64,000 nt of DNA from Planctomycetota bacterium (GTDB taxonomy: Bacteria > Planctomycetota > JACQVV01 > JASMLP01), in contig JASMLP010000028.1 in assembly GCA_030748635.1 (NCBI GenBank), positions 1 through 64,000 on the forward strand. Direction: 5' to 3'. This document shows, one piece after another, positions 22,951 through 32,123 of this stretch. A model generated the notes under the pieces. The model had not been told where the DNA came from and searched no databases. It saw nothing but the letters and a program-made list of their open reading frames with translations. The translations under genes were made by a program, and so were the position numbers. Every line of letters begins with the position of its first letter. Positions within the stretch are counted from its first letter, which is position 1.

Positions 22951-24947
22951 CTCAAATCGTGGTCGGATCGGCAGTACTGAATCAGACACCGCTGGACTGG
23001 AACCGGAATCGAGATCGGCTCCGGTCGGTTCTGGATGAGGCGCGGAGTCGGGGAGTGCAGATTCTCTGTCTTCCGGAGATGTGCATTTCGGGATACGGCT
23101 GCGACGACGCGTACCATTCGCTGGGTCTTCAGGAAACCTGTTCCGAGGTGCTGGCCGAACTCTTGCCCGATACCCGAGGGTTGGTCACCTGCTTCGGGTT
23201 GCCGCTTCTTTACCATCACACCCTTTTCAACGGGGAGTGTCTGGTGGTTGACGGCGAGATCGTCGGTTTTGTTGCCAAGCGGTTTTTGGCCGGGGATGGC
23301 ATTCACTACGAACCGCGTTGGTTCAAGGGGTGGCCGGCGGGAGAGCGGGGTGAGATCGAGGTGCTCGGGAAACGATATCGCATCGGGGATCTTCACTTCG
23401 ATGTGGGTGGGATTCGAATCGGGTTCGAGATCTGTCGGGATGCCTGGGTCGCCGGGCGACCAGGGGCCCGTCTTGCGGCTCGCGGAGTGGATGTCATCCT
23501 CAATCCCAGCGCGTCGCACTTCGCCTTCGATAAGTTGCCGGTTCGGCGTCGCTTCGTGGTCGAGGGATCGAGGACATTCGCGGTGAGTTATCTCTACTCG
23601 AACCTCCTGGGGAATGAAGCCGGTCGGGCTATCTACGAGGGGGGGGCGATGATCGCTTCGGGAGGGGAGTTGATCGCGAGCGGTTCCCGCTTTTCATTGC
23701 GCGACTGGGAGTTGACCACCGCCTCGATCGATGTGGCCGCAACCCGGATGAAACGGGCCCGCATGGGTGGATTCCCGCCGGTTACGACGAAGTCCGATGA
23801 GGATTGCGTTCGAGTCGCCTTCGATTATGTGCCAGCGCCCATGGAGGAAGGAGGTCCTCCTCCCGCGCTCGAAGCGCCGTGGCAACGTTCTTCCTGTTGG
23901 AAAGAGGAGGAGTTTACACGGGCGGTAGCCCTGGCTCTTTTCGACTATATGCGCAAGAGCCGATCTCGGGGATTTGTCGTCTCGGTTTCCGGCGGCGCCG
24001 ACTCTTCGGCCTGCGCTTCGCTGGTCGCTCTCATGGCTCGTCTGGCGGTGGAGGAGTTGGGACTGAAGGGAGTCACAGACAAGTTGGACTATTGGCCTGA
24101 ATTGTGCGAAGTGTCCGATCTGTCCGGCCTGGTCAGCCATCTGTTGCTTTGCGTCTATCAAGGGACTCGCAACAGTTCGGAGATGACTTATGAGGCCGCG
24201 CGAGGACTGGCGGAATCGCTAGGAGCGGATTTTCTACGCTTCGATGTCGATTCGCTGGTCGAGGGATACAAGACCCGGGTCGGGGAAGCGCTCGGCCGGG
24301 AACTCACTTGGGAGAAGGATGATCTGGCTCTACAAAATATCCAGGCTCGAGTTCGTGGGCCCGGTGTCTGGTTGCTGGCCAATATTCGTGGAGCTCTCTT
24401 GGTGGCGACCTCGAATCGATCCGAGGCGGCGGTTGGCTACGCGACGATGGATGGGGACACTTGCGGTGGAATCAGTCCGATCGCGGGGATCGACAAGGCG
24501 TTTCTTCTGCGTTGGCTACGGTGGTTGGAAACTCAGGGACCCGAGGGGATCGGGCCGATTCCGGCTCTGGCCGCGGTCAATGCGCAGCAACCTACGGCCG
24601 AATTGCGTCCACCGACCGAGCACCAGACCGATGAGGAGGATCTCATGCCCTATGAAATCCTCGACGCGATCGAACGAGCGGCGATTCGGGACAAGATGAT
24701 GCCGATCGAGGTGTGGGGGGTGGTGCAGCGTCAGTTTCCCGAGGTCGAAAGGGGATTGCTCTCCGAGTGGGTCGAACGTTTCTTTGTCCTCTGGTGCCAG
24801 AACCAATGGAAGCGGGAGCGGTATGCGCCCAGTTTTCATCTGGATGATGAGAATCTGGACCCCAAGACCTGGTGTCGGTTTCCGATCCTGTCGGGAGGGT
24901 TCGAACGTGAACTCGACATCTTGCGCGAGCAGCGCGTATCGGAATGA
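22947..24947 (+). CDS. nadE: Glutamine-dependent NAD+ synthetase
   Basis: 666 residues, the long two-domain form. Residues 1-290 are a nitrilase-type glutaminase with Glu (CLPEMCISGYG), Lys (VAKRFLAGDG) and nucleophile Cys (GFEICRDAW). Residues about 320-640 are the synthetase with ATP loop SVSGGADSSAC and SNRSEAAVGYATMDGDTCGG. It converts nicotinate adenine dinucleotide to NAD+ using ammonia channelled from glutamine. Coupled to pncB by a 4-bp overlap. Confidence 0.95.
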   Translation: MTQIVVGSAVLNQTPLDWNRNRDRLRSVLDEARSRGVQILCLPEMCISGYGCDDAYHSLGLQETCSEVLAELLPDTRGLVTCFGLPLLYHHTLFNGECLVVDGEIVGFVAKRFLAGDGIHYEPRWFKGWPAGERGEIEVLGKRYRIGDLHFDVGGIRIGFEICRDAWVAGRPGARLAARGVDVILNPSASHFAFDKLPVRRRFVVEGSRTFAVSYLYSNLLGNEAGRAIYEGGAMIASGGELIASGSRFSLRDWELTTASIDVAATRMKRARMGGFPPVTTKSDEDCVRVAFDYVPAPMEEGGPPPALEAPWQRSSCWKEEEFTRAVALALFDYMRKSRSRGFVVSVSGGADSSACASLVALMARLAVEELGLKGVTDKLDYWPELCEVSDLSGLVSHLLLCVYQGTRNSSEMTYEAARGLAESLGADFLRFDVDSLVEGYKTRVGEALGRELTWEKDDLALQNIQARVRGPGVWLLANIRGALLVATSNRSEAAVGYATMDGDTCGGISPIAGIDKAFLLRWLRWLETQGPEGIGPIPALAAVNAQQPTAELRPPTEHQTDEEDLMPYEILDAIERAAIRDKMMPIEVWGVVQRQFPEVERGLLSEWVERFFVLWCQNQWKRERYAPSFHLDDENLDPKTWCRFPILSGGFERELDILREQRVSE

Positions 24948-24966
24948 AGGTTTTCTGAACCGACTC

Positions 24967-25794
24967 TCATCGCGAGAGGAAGGGGGCCAGTTCACTCGGG
25001 TCGTGAGCCGAGAAGATCTCGATCTCGTCGGCGTGATCGCGCGCGAGTCGGCGCAGGTGACCCAGACTTTCCCGTCGTTTCGGTCCGTCGACCTGGAGTA
25101 GCCAGTGAAAGAAGGCCGAAGAGGGCGCCATGCGGGAACGGTTCGGGTCGATTTCGAGGCGGTGGAAGTAGGAATCTCCGGCGTGGAGAAGCCAGCCTTT
25201 GTCGAGTCGTATAGCGACTCCACAGAGACCTCGGGTGTGACCGGGAAGAGGGATGAGCAGGACATCTCCATCGAGTTCATCGATGGGCTGGGCTCCGGGG
25301 ATCCCCATCCAGGTGGTTCCGGGCTGGTCGTGAACTCTCCACTGGGGACCGTGATCCCACTGGAGAGGCTGGTACCGTTTGTTCTCCATCCAGGTCGAGG
25401 GGTGATGGGCGGCCTCGAACTCGGTGGCATGGACGTGGACTCGAGTCCGGGGAAAGTCGGGGAGCGCTCCGGCGTGGTCCAGATCCATGTGAGTCAAAAC
25501 GATGTGCTGAAGATCGTCCGGAGAAATGCCGCGGGTTTCTAGCTGGCGAATGAGGAGTTCCTCTTCGCTCAACTGGGGATTGGACATGAAGAGGAAACCG
25601 CGCCCGAGACGCTCTTTCGGGGCTCTCAGGTCTTCCTGTCCGAATCCGGTATCGACGACGGTCAGTCCGCGGGGGTGATCGATCAGCAGGCTGTGGCAGA
25701 TGAGATGATCTTCGGTGCCGCTACGCGACCATTGAGGGAAATAGAGGGACCCCAACGCGTGAAGAGTGCCCAGGTTGAGGTGTTCGATCTGCAT
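24967..25794 (-). CDS. Metallo-beta-lactamase-fold hydrolase (lactonase-like)
   Basis: 275 residues, cytoplasmic. Two-metal site: THMDLDHAG, PGHTRG, HAGDSYFH and SAHDP. The overall arrangement (VVDTGFGQED near the N-terminus, TEFEAAHHPSTWMENKRY in the middle) is that of N-acyl-homoserine-lactone lactonase and related hydrolases. The substrate is not certain. It stands alone, converging with nadE, and diverges from the YbaN-like gene. Confidence 0.82.
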   Translation of the reverse strand: MQIEHLNLGTLHALGSLYFPQWSRSGTEDHLICHSLLIDHPRGLTVVDTGFGQEDLRAPKERLGRGFLFMSNPQLSEEELLIRQLETRGISPDDLQHIVLTHMDLDHAGALPDFPRTRVHVHATEFEAAHHPSTWMENKRYQPLQWDHGPQWRVHDQPGTTWMGIPGAQPIDELDGDVLLIPLPGHTRGLCGVAIRLDKGWLLHAGDSYFHRLEIDPNRSRMAPSSAFFHWLLQVDGPKRRESLGHLRRLARDHADEIEIFSAHDPSELAPFLSR

Positions 25795-25897
25795 GGTTTC
25801 GAGGATTCGGTGAAGAGGAGTTTGGGGAGGGGGAAGGTCCTTCGACTTGAAAAGGATCCTGGAAACGGGATCAGGAATCCAGCAGGATGTGGGGCCG

Positions 25898-26341
25898 ATG
25901 AGTGATCAAGAATCCGACAAACAAATTCGTGGCCCGGTTCGCTTGCTTTTTCTAATCCTCGGATTCGGGTTTCTCGCCCTGGCCTGGCTGGGGTTCGTCT
26001 TGCCGGGTCTTCCCGGAACTCCGTTTCTTCTGCTGGCTAGTTATTTCTGGGTGCGTTCTTCGCCTCGACTTCACCAATGGCTACTGGAGTCCCGATATTT
26101 TGGGCCGCTCCTTCGCGACTGGCAAAACCATCGTGCGGTGCGGCCTTCTGTGAAGACCACCGCTTTGGTCTCCATGGTCCTGGTGGTCAGTTTGAGCATC
26201 ATTCTGGGGGGATTTCGAGGGTGGCTGCTGGCGGCGCTGGTGGCTCTGGCGCTGGTCGGTCTCGTGGTGGTGGTGCGTTTACCCGTTGTGGTGGAAACCG
26301 ATCCGCACACTCCTTCCGGTCGGGATACGGAAACTGTCTGA
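25898..26341 (+). CDS. YbaN/DUF454-family inner membrane protein
   Basis: 147 residues from ATG 25898; a TTG at 25847 would add 17 weak residues. The family core is clear: GFGFLALAWLGFVLPGLPGTPFLLLASYFWVRSSPRLH, with a short loop containing SRYFGPLLRDWQ, then two more helices. About three transmembrane segments. Function unknown in general. Confidence 0.85.
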   Translation: MSDQESDKQIRGPVRLLFLILGFGFLALAWLGFVLPGLPGTPFLLLASYFWVRSSPRLHQWLLESRYFGPLLRDWQNHRAVRPSVKTTALVSMVLVVSLSIILGGFRGWLLAALVALALVGLVVVVRLPVVVETDPHTPSGRDTETV

Positions 26342-26364
26342 ACTTGGTTTCTCCGCTCCGGAGC

Positions 26365-26883
26365 TTATCGGGACTTCGGGAGCTTGCGGAAGGTTCCGGG
26401 TTGGCGGAAGAGTTCGGGATCGCTTTCGTGTTTCAGAAAAGCTTGCTCGAGGGCGGTCGTGGAGTCGAGGTCGTCATCCAGGAGATCGGTATTGAGGATG
26501 CGCAAAACGATCTGACCGGGCTCTGTAACCTGATAGGTGAAGAGATGATATTTTCGCTCCTCGGGTTTGATATTTCCCCGGGAGGTACCCACGCACTGGA
26601 TCTGAACACAGTCGGTTTTTCCGATTCGAACCGGGTACCCTCGGAAGAACATCCCACTCTTGCTGTTGCTGGGGTAAAAAATCAGATATTCGGTCTGGGA
26701 ATATTTCAGGATCAACATCTCTTCGGGATCCCGGGATTTGTTCGCTTTCTCCGCAACGAACCTCCAGTGTCCCAGGACGGTGGGGTCGATCGGTAGGTCT
26801 TGTTTCGCGGCGACGGGCGCTTCGTATTCGCAGGCGGGAAGAAAGAGGACCAGAGAGATCCAGGAGAGGGTGATCCATTTCAT
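26365..26883 (-). CDS. Lipoprotein of unknown function
   Basis: 172 residues. The start ATG 26883 gives a lipoprotein signal ending LFLPAC (Cys18), which upstream starts would spoil. The mature part has GHWRFVAEKANKS and YLIFYPSNSKSGMFF, then a beta-rich region, like a lipocalin-type small lipid/ligand-binding fold, but I recognise no family. It lies 74 bp after asnS on the same strand and could be the last gene of that unit. Confidence 0.75.
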   Translation of the reverse strand: MKWITLSWISLVLFLPACEYEAPVAAKQDLPIDPTVLGHWRFVAEKANKSRDPEEMLILKYSQTEYLIFYPSNSKSGMFFRGYPVRIGKTDCVQIQCVGTSRGNIKPEERKYHLFTYQVTEPGQIVLRILNTDLLDDDLDSTTALEQAFLKHESDPELFRQPGTFRKLPKSR

Positions 26884-26957
26884 GATGATATTTTTTCGAG
26901 AGACTTGGGGGTGAGTGAGGCGACTGAGAAGCGAACAACGTTTTACGAAACCGCTAC

Positions 26958-28250
26958 TCACGGTCGGATTCGGTCGAGGAGACGTGGAAAGGGGATCGTC
27001 TCACGAACGTGCGGAGTGCCGCACATCCAGGCGACTGTTCTTTCCAGTCCCAGTCCGAAGCCGGCGTGTGGAACCGACCCGTAGCGGCGCAGATCGAGGT
27101 ACCAGTCGAAGGCTTCTTCGGGGAGGTGGTGTTCCGCTATTTTCTTCTGAAGAAAGCTCAGGCTTTCCGCTCGCTGACCGCCACCGATGACTTCTCCGAC
27201 TCCCTCGGGCGCGATCATGTCGTATCCCAGGGCGAGGCGTGGATCTTCCGGATCCTCTTTCATGTAGAAAGCTTTGATCTGGGCCGGGAATCGGTGAATC
27301 AGGACCGGTTTTGCAAAGTGTTCGGAGATCGCGGTCTCATCGGGGGCCCCGAAGTCGCCACCCCACTCGAATTCGATCCCCTTGGAGTGGAGGATCTGCA
27401 CGGCTTCGTCGTAGGAGATACGAGGAAAGGGGGGGGTGATCGCTTCGAGAGGGGCGAGGTCTCGCTCGAGGGCTTCCAGTTCGGCTTGGCAGTCGCTGAG
27501 TATCGCGGTGACGATGGAGTGCACGAGAGCTTCTCCCAAATCCATCACCTCGTTCAAGTCGGCGAAAGCGACCTCGGGTTCGACCATCCAGAATTCGGTC
27601 AGATGTCGGCGGGTTTTGGATTTTTCGGCTCGGAAGGTCGGGCCGAAGCAGTACACCTTGCCGTGGGCCATGGCGGCCGCTTCCATGTAGAGTTGGCCGC
27701 TCTGGGTCAGGTAGGCCTTGTCGTCGAAATAGTCGACCTCGAAGAGCGTGGTGGTTCCTTCGCAGGCGGCCGGGGTGAAGATCGGAGCGTCGACCAGGAT
27801 GAATTGACGGTGGTCGAAGAAATCCCGGATAGCCTTGACGATGCGGGAACGGATTCGGATCGTGGCGTGCTGCTTTTTGGATCGGAGCCACAGGTGACGG
27901 TGTCCCATGAGGAAGCCGGTCGAATGTTCCTTGGGAGTGATCGGATAGTCCTCGGAAGTCTGAAGTACCTCGACTCCGGTAATATGTATTTCATGACCCC
28001 CAACCGATCGGGCATCCGCGTTGACCCGTCCAGTGATGGAAAGAGAAGTCTCCTGAGTGAGCTTCTGGCAGGACTCGAAGGTCGCTTCGTCGACATCTTT
28101 TTTGCCGGCGACGCACTGACAAATTCCGCTGCCATCGCGAAGCATGAGGAACTGCACGTTTTTCGATCCGCGTTTGTTGTAGAGCCAGCCTCGGAGGGTC
28201 ACCTCCTGGTCGACATGCTGGGAGAGTTCTTCGATCCGACAGGTAGTCAT
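26958..28250 (-). CDS. asnS: Asparaginyl-tRNA synthetase
   Basis: 430 residues. The N-terminal OB-fold anticodon domain (1-105: [24 protein letters not shown]) is followed by a class IIb catalytic domain. Motif 2 is [25 protein letters not shown] and motif 3 [15 protein letters not shown]. The [10 protein letters not shown] and [11 protein letters not shown] segments are typical of AsnRS rather than AspRS. The start ATG 28250 overlaps the GDPD stop (ATGA); the frame is open further upstream but overlaps GDPD coding sequence. Confidence 0.95.
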   Translation of the reverse strand: MTTCRIEELSQHVDQEVTLRGWLYNKRGSKNVQFLMLRDGSGICQCVAGKKDVDEATFESCQKLTQETSLSITGRVNADARSVGGHEIHITGVEVLQTSEDYPITPKEHSTGFLMGHRHLWLRSKKQHATIRIRSRIVKAIRDFFDHRQFILVDAPIFTPAACEGTTTLFEVDYFDDKAYLTQSGQLYMEAAAMAHGKVYCFGPTFRAEKSKTRRHLTEFWMVEPEVAFADLNEVMDLGEALVHSIVTAILSDCQAELEALERDLAPLEAITPPFPRISYDEAVQILHSKGIEFEWGGDFGAPDETAISEHFAKPVLIHRFPAQIKAFYMKEDPEDPRLALGYDMIAPEGVGEVIGGGQRAESLSFLQKKIAEHHLPEEAFDWYLDLRRYGSVPHAGFGLGLERTVAWMCGTPHVRETIPFPRLLDRIRP

Positions 28251-29005
28251 GATGCGTGGGCCTTTCGGGCGGGTTCGAGCAGGGACCGGGCACGGTCGGG
28301 GTAATTGGTGATGATGCCGTCGATGCCGGCTCCGAGGATCACTTCCAGCGCGGTCGGTGAATCGACCGTCCAGACGAAGACGGAGAGACCGCGCCGTCGC
28401 CAGCCGCGGATGATTTCGTGAGTGAGGTTGGCCACGCAAACCGAGAGCGTACCGATACCCGCCGCGAGGGCTCGGTCGGCCAGAATCGGAGCTTTTTGGT
28501 CGGGATCGTCATCGGGGAGTTGCAAAATCCAGGCGGCTCCGAGTTCCGGACAGAGTTCCCGGCAGCGTTGGATGGTCTCCAGTTCGAAGGAGTGGACCAT
28601 GCAGTGACGCACGGCGTCCGCATCGATAATCGTCTGGACGACAGCTTCTTCGATGCCTTGGACTTTGATTTCGATACAGGTCTGAAGTTTGCCTCGTAAC
28701 AGTTCGAGGACATCGCGCAGGGAAGGAGCGCGTTCATCCGAGAATTCAGGCGCAAACCAGGAACCGGCGTCCAGAGTGGAAAGGGTCGATGAATCCACTT
28801 CGAAGACTGGCCTAGGATCGCCAGTCGTTCGGGTGAGTCTCTCATCGTGGAAAACGACCGGTAGTCCATCAGCCGTGGCTCGGACATCGAGTTCGACCGC
28901 GTCGGCCCCGTGTTCAATGGCGAGAGAAAAGGCCGCCAGCGTGTTCTCGGGGGCGTGGCCGCTGGATCCTCGATGAGCGATGACCTGAGTGGGATGAATG
29001 TTCAT
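28247..29005 (-). CDS. Glycerophosphodiester phosphodiesterase
   Basis: 252 residues. It hydrolyses glycerophosphodiesters to glycerol-3-phosphate and an alcohol. GDPD signature: [19 protein letters not shown] (catalytic His), [26 protein letters not shown] (Glu, Asp, His), IEIK and the end [25 protein letters not shown]. No signal peptide, so cytoplasmic (UgpQ type). It is placed between the methyltransferase/MTHFR gene and asnS with ATGA overlaps on both sides. Confidence 0.93.
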   Translation of the reverse strand: MNIHPTQVIAHRGSSGHAPENTLAAFSLAIEHGADAVELDVRATADGLPVVFHDERLTRTTGDPRPVFEVDSSTLSTLDAGSWFAPEFSDERAPSLRDVLELLRGKLQTCIEIKVQGIEEAVVQTIIDADAVRHCMVHSFELETIQRCRELCPELGAAWILQLPDDDPDQKAPILADRALAAGIGTLSVCVANLTHEIIRGWRRRGLSVFVWTVDSPTALEVILGAGIDGIITNYPDRARSLLEPARKAHAS

Positions 29006-30864
29006 GGTTTAGGTCCGGTAGAAACCGATCGTGTCTGGATGTGGGTGATCAGTTCGGTGGCTAGCGAAATGCGGCCAAAAGGGGTGATGAGATAGAAAGC
29101 CGGAACGATATCGAAAACGGCGTCGATGGTTTCCCGGGCGATGGCGAGGCCTTCGGCCCGGCCGGATTCCCCTGAAAGGCCCTTCATCCGACGTCGGATT
29201 TCGGAAGGAACCTCGATTCCCGGAACCTCGTTGTGGAGGAATTCCGCGTTGCGTTCCGAAACCAGGGGAAGGATGCCCAGAAAGACGGGGATTCCCATGG
29301 GCTGACAGGCTTTCCAGCACTCTTTGATCCGTTCCACATCGTAGACCGGTTGCGACAGAGCGTACTGGGCGCCGCGTTCGACTTTTTTGGAGAGTCGGCG
29401 CACCTGGGGTTCGTAGCGGCGACCGTTGGGGTTGAGCGCGCAGCTGATCCGGAACCCAGTGGCTTTACGAATCGATTTTCCGGTGATGCTGTACCCCTCG
29501 TTGAGATCGTGGATCATTGAGATCAAGCGGAGGCTGTTGAGATCGAATACACTCGTGGCCCCGGGTTGATCCCCCACGCGAGCCGGGTCGCCGGTGATGG
29601 CCAGAATATGCCGGATCCCCAGTGCCCAGGCGCCCATGAGGGACGATTGGGTTCCGATGAGGTTGCGGTCGCGACAGGCCAGGTGAGTGATGGTCGGGAT
29701 ACCGATATCGCGCTGGATGATGTGGCTCATCGCGATCCCTCCGAGTCGGGTGATCGCCAGAGGGTTGTCGCCTACGGTGATGGCGTCACAACCGATCTCT
29801 TTCATCTTCTGACAACTGGAGAGGACCTGGTCGGTGTCCATGTGGGGTGGAGGATCGATCTCGTTGACGATTATTTTCTCGCCGCGTTCGAATTTATCCA
29901 GGAAGTCTTCTTCGTGGGTCGGTGGGGGTGGGGTCGGCTCGGTTCGGGGTTGAGCCGGTTGGGAGGTGGAGCGGGGAGATGGTTTTTCTCCCTCGAGTCG
30001 CTCCACGACTTTTCGGATATCGTCCGGACTCGTGCCGCAGCAGCCTCCGATGAGATTGGCGCCGGCAGCGACCATCTTGGCGGCGGATTCAGCCAGATAT
30101 TCCGGAGTGGTGAGGTACATGTAGCGACCTTCCACGTAGCTGGGGAAACCGGCGTTGGGGAAGGCGGAGAGACGAAACTTGGTTTGGTTCCCGATCTGAG
30201 TGATCACCTCGAGTATGCGGCGCGGGCCGCTGCCGCAGTTGGCGCCGATGACATCCGCGCCGGCCAATTCGAGTTGACGGACCGCTCGGGTGGGGCTGAT
30301 TCCGGCTGCGGTTCCCCCCCGTTCCTGGAAAGCCATCTGGCAGCATACCGGGAGATCGCACGATTCTCGTGAAACTTGCAGGGCCAGAAGCAGGTCGTCG
30401 AGTCGGGTGAAGGTTTCCAAGATGATCAGGTCGACGCCCCCTTCGGCCAGGGCCACGATCTGTTCCCGGAAGATCTCGCGTTTCTGGGCCTCTGGCAAAC
30501 GGGTTTCTTCCAGTCGGGGTTCGGCCAGGGGACCGACCGAGCCGGCGACGAAGATCCCTTCCCCAGCAGCTTCCACTGCCAGGCAAGCGCCCGAGAAATT
30601 GATATCACGAGTTCGGTCCTCGAGGCCAAACATCTGGAGCTTGGTTCGGTTGGCGCCAAAGGTATTGGTCTCGATCAGATGGACCCCGGCATCCAGATAC
30701 GCTTCGTGAATGGAGCGTACCAGGTGGGGACGGTCGAGATTGAGCTCGTCGTAGCAGGCTTCGAACGGAATACCCTTGTCGTACAGGTAGGTGCCGATGG
30801 CACCGTCAGCGACGAGAATGTGTTCATCGAGTTGGGTCAGGAAGTCACGACTCTTGCGGGTCAT
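29002..30864 (-). CDS. Bifunctional homocysteine S-methyltransferase / methylenetetrahydrofolate reductase (YitJ type)
   Basis: 620 residues from ATG 30864. Residues about 1-290 are a homocysteine methyltransferase domain with zinc ligands in GANCGSGP and GGCCGTSPDD. Residues about 335-615 are an MTHFR barrel with VNEIDPPPH, ITVGDNP, THLACRDRN, ILAITGDP and AQYALSQPVYD. No cobalamin domain is present. It combines folate methyl-group production and homocysteine methylation for methionine supply, complementing AhcY. First gene of the GDPD-asnS operon. Confidence 0.92.
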   Translation of the reverse strand: MTRKSRDFLTQLDEHILVADGAIGTYLYDKGIPFEACYDELNLDRPHLVRSIHEAYLDAGVHLIETNTFGANRTKLQMFGLEDRTRDINFSGACLAVEAAGEGIFVAGSVGPLAEPRLEETRLPEAQKREIFREQIVALAEGGVDLIILETFTRLDDLLLALQVSRESCDLPVCCQMAFQERGGTAAGISPTRAVRQLELAGADVIGANCGSGPRRILEVITQIGNQTKFRLSAFPNAGFPSYVEGRYMYLTTPEYLAESAAKMVAAGANLIGGCCGTSPDDIRKVVERLEGEKPSPRSTSQPAQPRTEPTPPPPTHEEDFLDKFERGEKIIVNEIDPPPHMDTDQVLSSCQKMKEIGCDAITVGDNPLAITRLGGIAMSHIIQRDIGIPTITHLACRDRNLIGTQSSLMGAWALGIRHILAITGDPARVGDQPGATSVFDLNSLRLISMIHDLNEGYSITGKSIRKATGFRISCALNPNGRRYEPQVRRLSKKVERGAQYALSQPVYDVERIKECWKACQPMGIPVFLGILPLVSERNAEFLHNEVPGIEVPSEIRRRMKGLSGESGRAEGLAIARETIDAVFDIVPAFYLITPFGRISLATELITHIQTRSVSTGPKP

Positions 30865-30872
30865 GGCTGGGG

Positions 30873-30901
30873 ATTCTACCCTCGACCCTCCTGCGGTCCA
30901 A
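30873..30901 (-). promoter_or_regulatory. Candidate promoter for the methyltransferase/MTHFR-GDPD-asnS operon
   Basis: On the minus strand, TTGGAC (30901-30896) and TAGAAT (30878-30873) with a 17-bp spacer. The -10 ends 8 bp before the ATG at 30864, so the message would be nearly leaderless. The -10 matches 5 of 6; the -35 is weak beyond TTG. Confidence 0.4.
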
Positions 30902-30928
30902 CTCTCGGAAGCCTCAGATCGAAAGAAA

Positions 30929-32119
30929 ATGACGAAGATGACGAAAAAACTTGTGATGGCGGATCGTCGACCGATCCTGGCAATACTCGTTCTGGCAGCC
31001 GGGTTGCGATTGGGGTATGCCTTGATGCTGGGGCCTGAGCCGCTATTTCCCGACGCCATCGAATTCCAGGCTCAGGCTCTCCATGTGGCCGCTGGGGAGG
31101 GGGCGATCGTGAGCGAAGAGCGCGTGGCGACTCGCCCCCCTCTTCTGGCCATCCTCCTGGCACCTTTTGCCTGGATCTGGGGCGAGGACTTTCGGCCCGC
31201 TCGTCTCTTCTTGGCTCTGATCTCGGTTCTCACGATCTTTTTGGTGCATCGCCTGGGGAGTCGGTTCGGAGGAAGGGATGTGGGAATCTGGGCCGCGCTT
31301 CTCGTGGCTCTCGACCCTTTTCTGGTCTACCTGGCTCCGGCGGTTCTTTCAGAAACGGTCTTTGTCTTTCTGCTTGTCGCGGCGGTGATCCTGGTTCATC
31401 GTTTTCGAGAGGAGGCTCGCTGGGAAGACGGTTTCTGGGGCGGTTTTTTTCTGGGACTCGCCGCGTTGACCCGAACGTCAGCCCTGCTGCTTCCCTTTTG
31501 GTTCGTGCTGGTGATGAGACCTCACAAGAAACCTTCGGGCGCCCTGGCTCTTCTGGTGGGGGCGGCACTGGCCGTGGCTCCGGGGATTGTGGTCCCATCG
31601 CTTACGTTGGATACATGGGTGCCGATCACGACCAAGGGAGGGCAAAATCTCTACGAGGCGCTCGGTCCTGGAGCTACCGGTCGGGTTCGGATCCTGGAGA
31701 TGGAATTCCCACCTCATCTGGAAGGGCTTTCGCTGGTTGAGAAAGATCGGGAATTTCGTCGTCTTGCGTGGGACTCCGTGCTCGAGCGACCGGGTGTGGC
31801 TTTGCGTCTGGCTTTCTACAAAGCTCTCTATTTCTGGAATCCGGTTCCCAACGCTGAGGAATATCGACATCCCTGGATGATTCTCGTGTCGGTGCTTTAT
31901 GCCTTGCCTCTTTTCGTTTTGGCCATTTTAGGCCTTCGCCGGGTTTGGGCTCGGGGGGGGGTCGTTCTTCTTGTTCCCATGCTGTATTTCACCGCTCTCC
32001 ATATGGTCTTTCTCGGATCGATCCGGTACCGTGTTCCGCTTCATCCGCTGATGGCGGTGATGGGAGCCTCATTCCTGGCTCACTGCTGCAGAAGAGGTCA
32101 AGTATCCGGGGAGTGTTAG
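30929..32119 (+). CDS. GT39/PMT-like membrane glycosyltransferase
   Basis: 396 residues; ATG 30929, 30938 or 30956 are all possible starts. About ten transmembrane helices. The first periplasmic loop contains LFPDAIEFQAQALHVAAGE with the Asp typical of polyprenol-phosphate-sugar dependent transferases (ArnT/PMT clan), and ATRPPLLAILLAPFAWI follows. It is likely to glycosylate lipid or protein on the outer face of the inner membrane; substrate unknown. It is divergent from the methyltransferase/MTHFR operon and 4 bp before glpD. Confidence 0.8.
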   Translation: MTKMTKKLVMADRRPILAILVLAAGLRLGYALMLGPEPLFPDAIEFQAQALHVAAGEGAIVSEERVATRPPLLAILLAPFAWIWGEDFRPARLFLALISVLTIFLVHRLGSRFGGRDVGIWAALLVALDPFLVYLAPAVLSETVFVFLLVAAVILVHRFREEARWEDGFWGGFFLGLAALTRTSALLLPFWFVLVMRPHKKPSGALALLVGAALAVAPGIVVPSLTLDTWVPITTKGGQNLYEALGPGATGRVRILEMEFPPHLEGLSLVEKDREFRRLAWDSVLERPGVALRLAFYKALYFWNPVPNAEEYRHPWMILVSVLYALPLFVLAILGLRRVWARGGVVLLVPMLYFTALHMVFLGSIRYRVPLHPLMAVMGASFLAHCCRRGQVSGEC

Positions 32120-32123
32120 AGAC

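Noticed and set aside
27009..28304. 431-codon plus-strand frame opposite asnS
   Set aside because: Antisense shadow of asnS, which has all class II motifs; long only because of codon bias.
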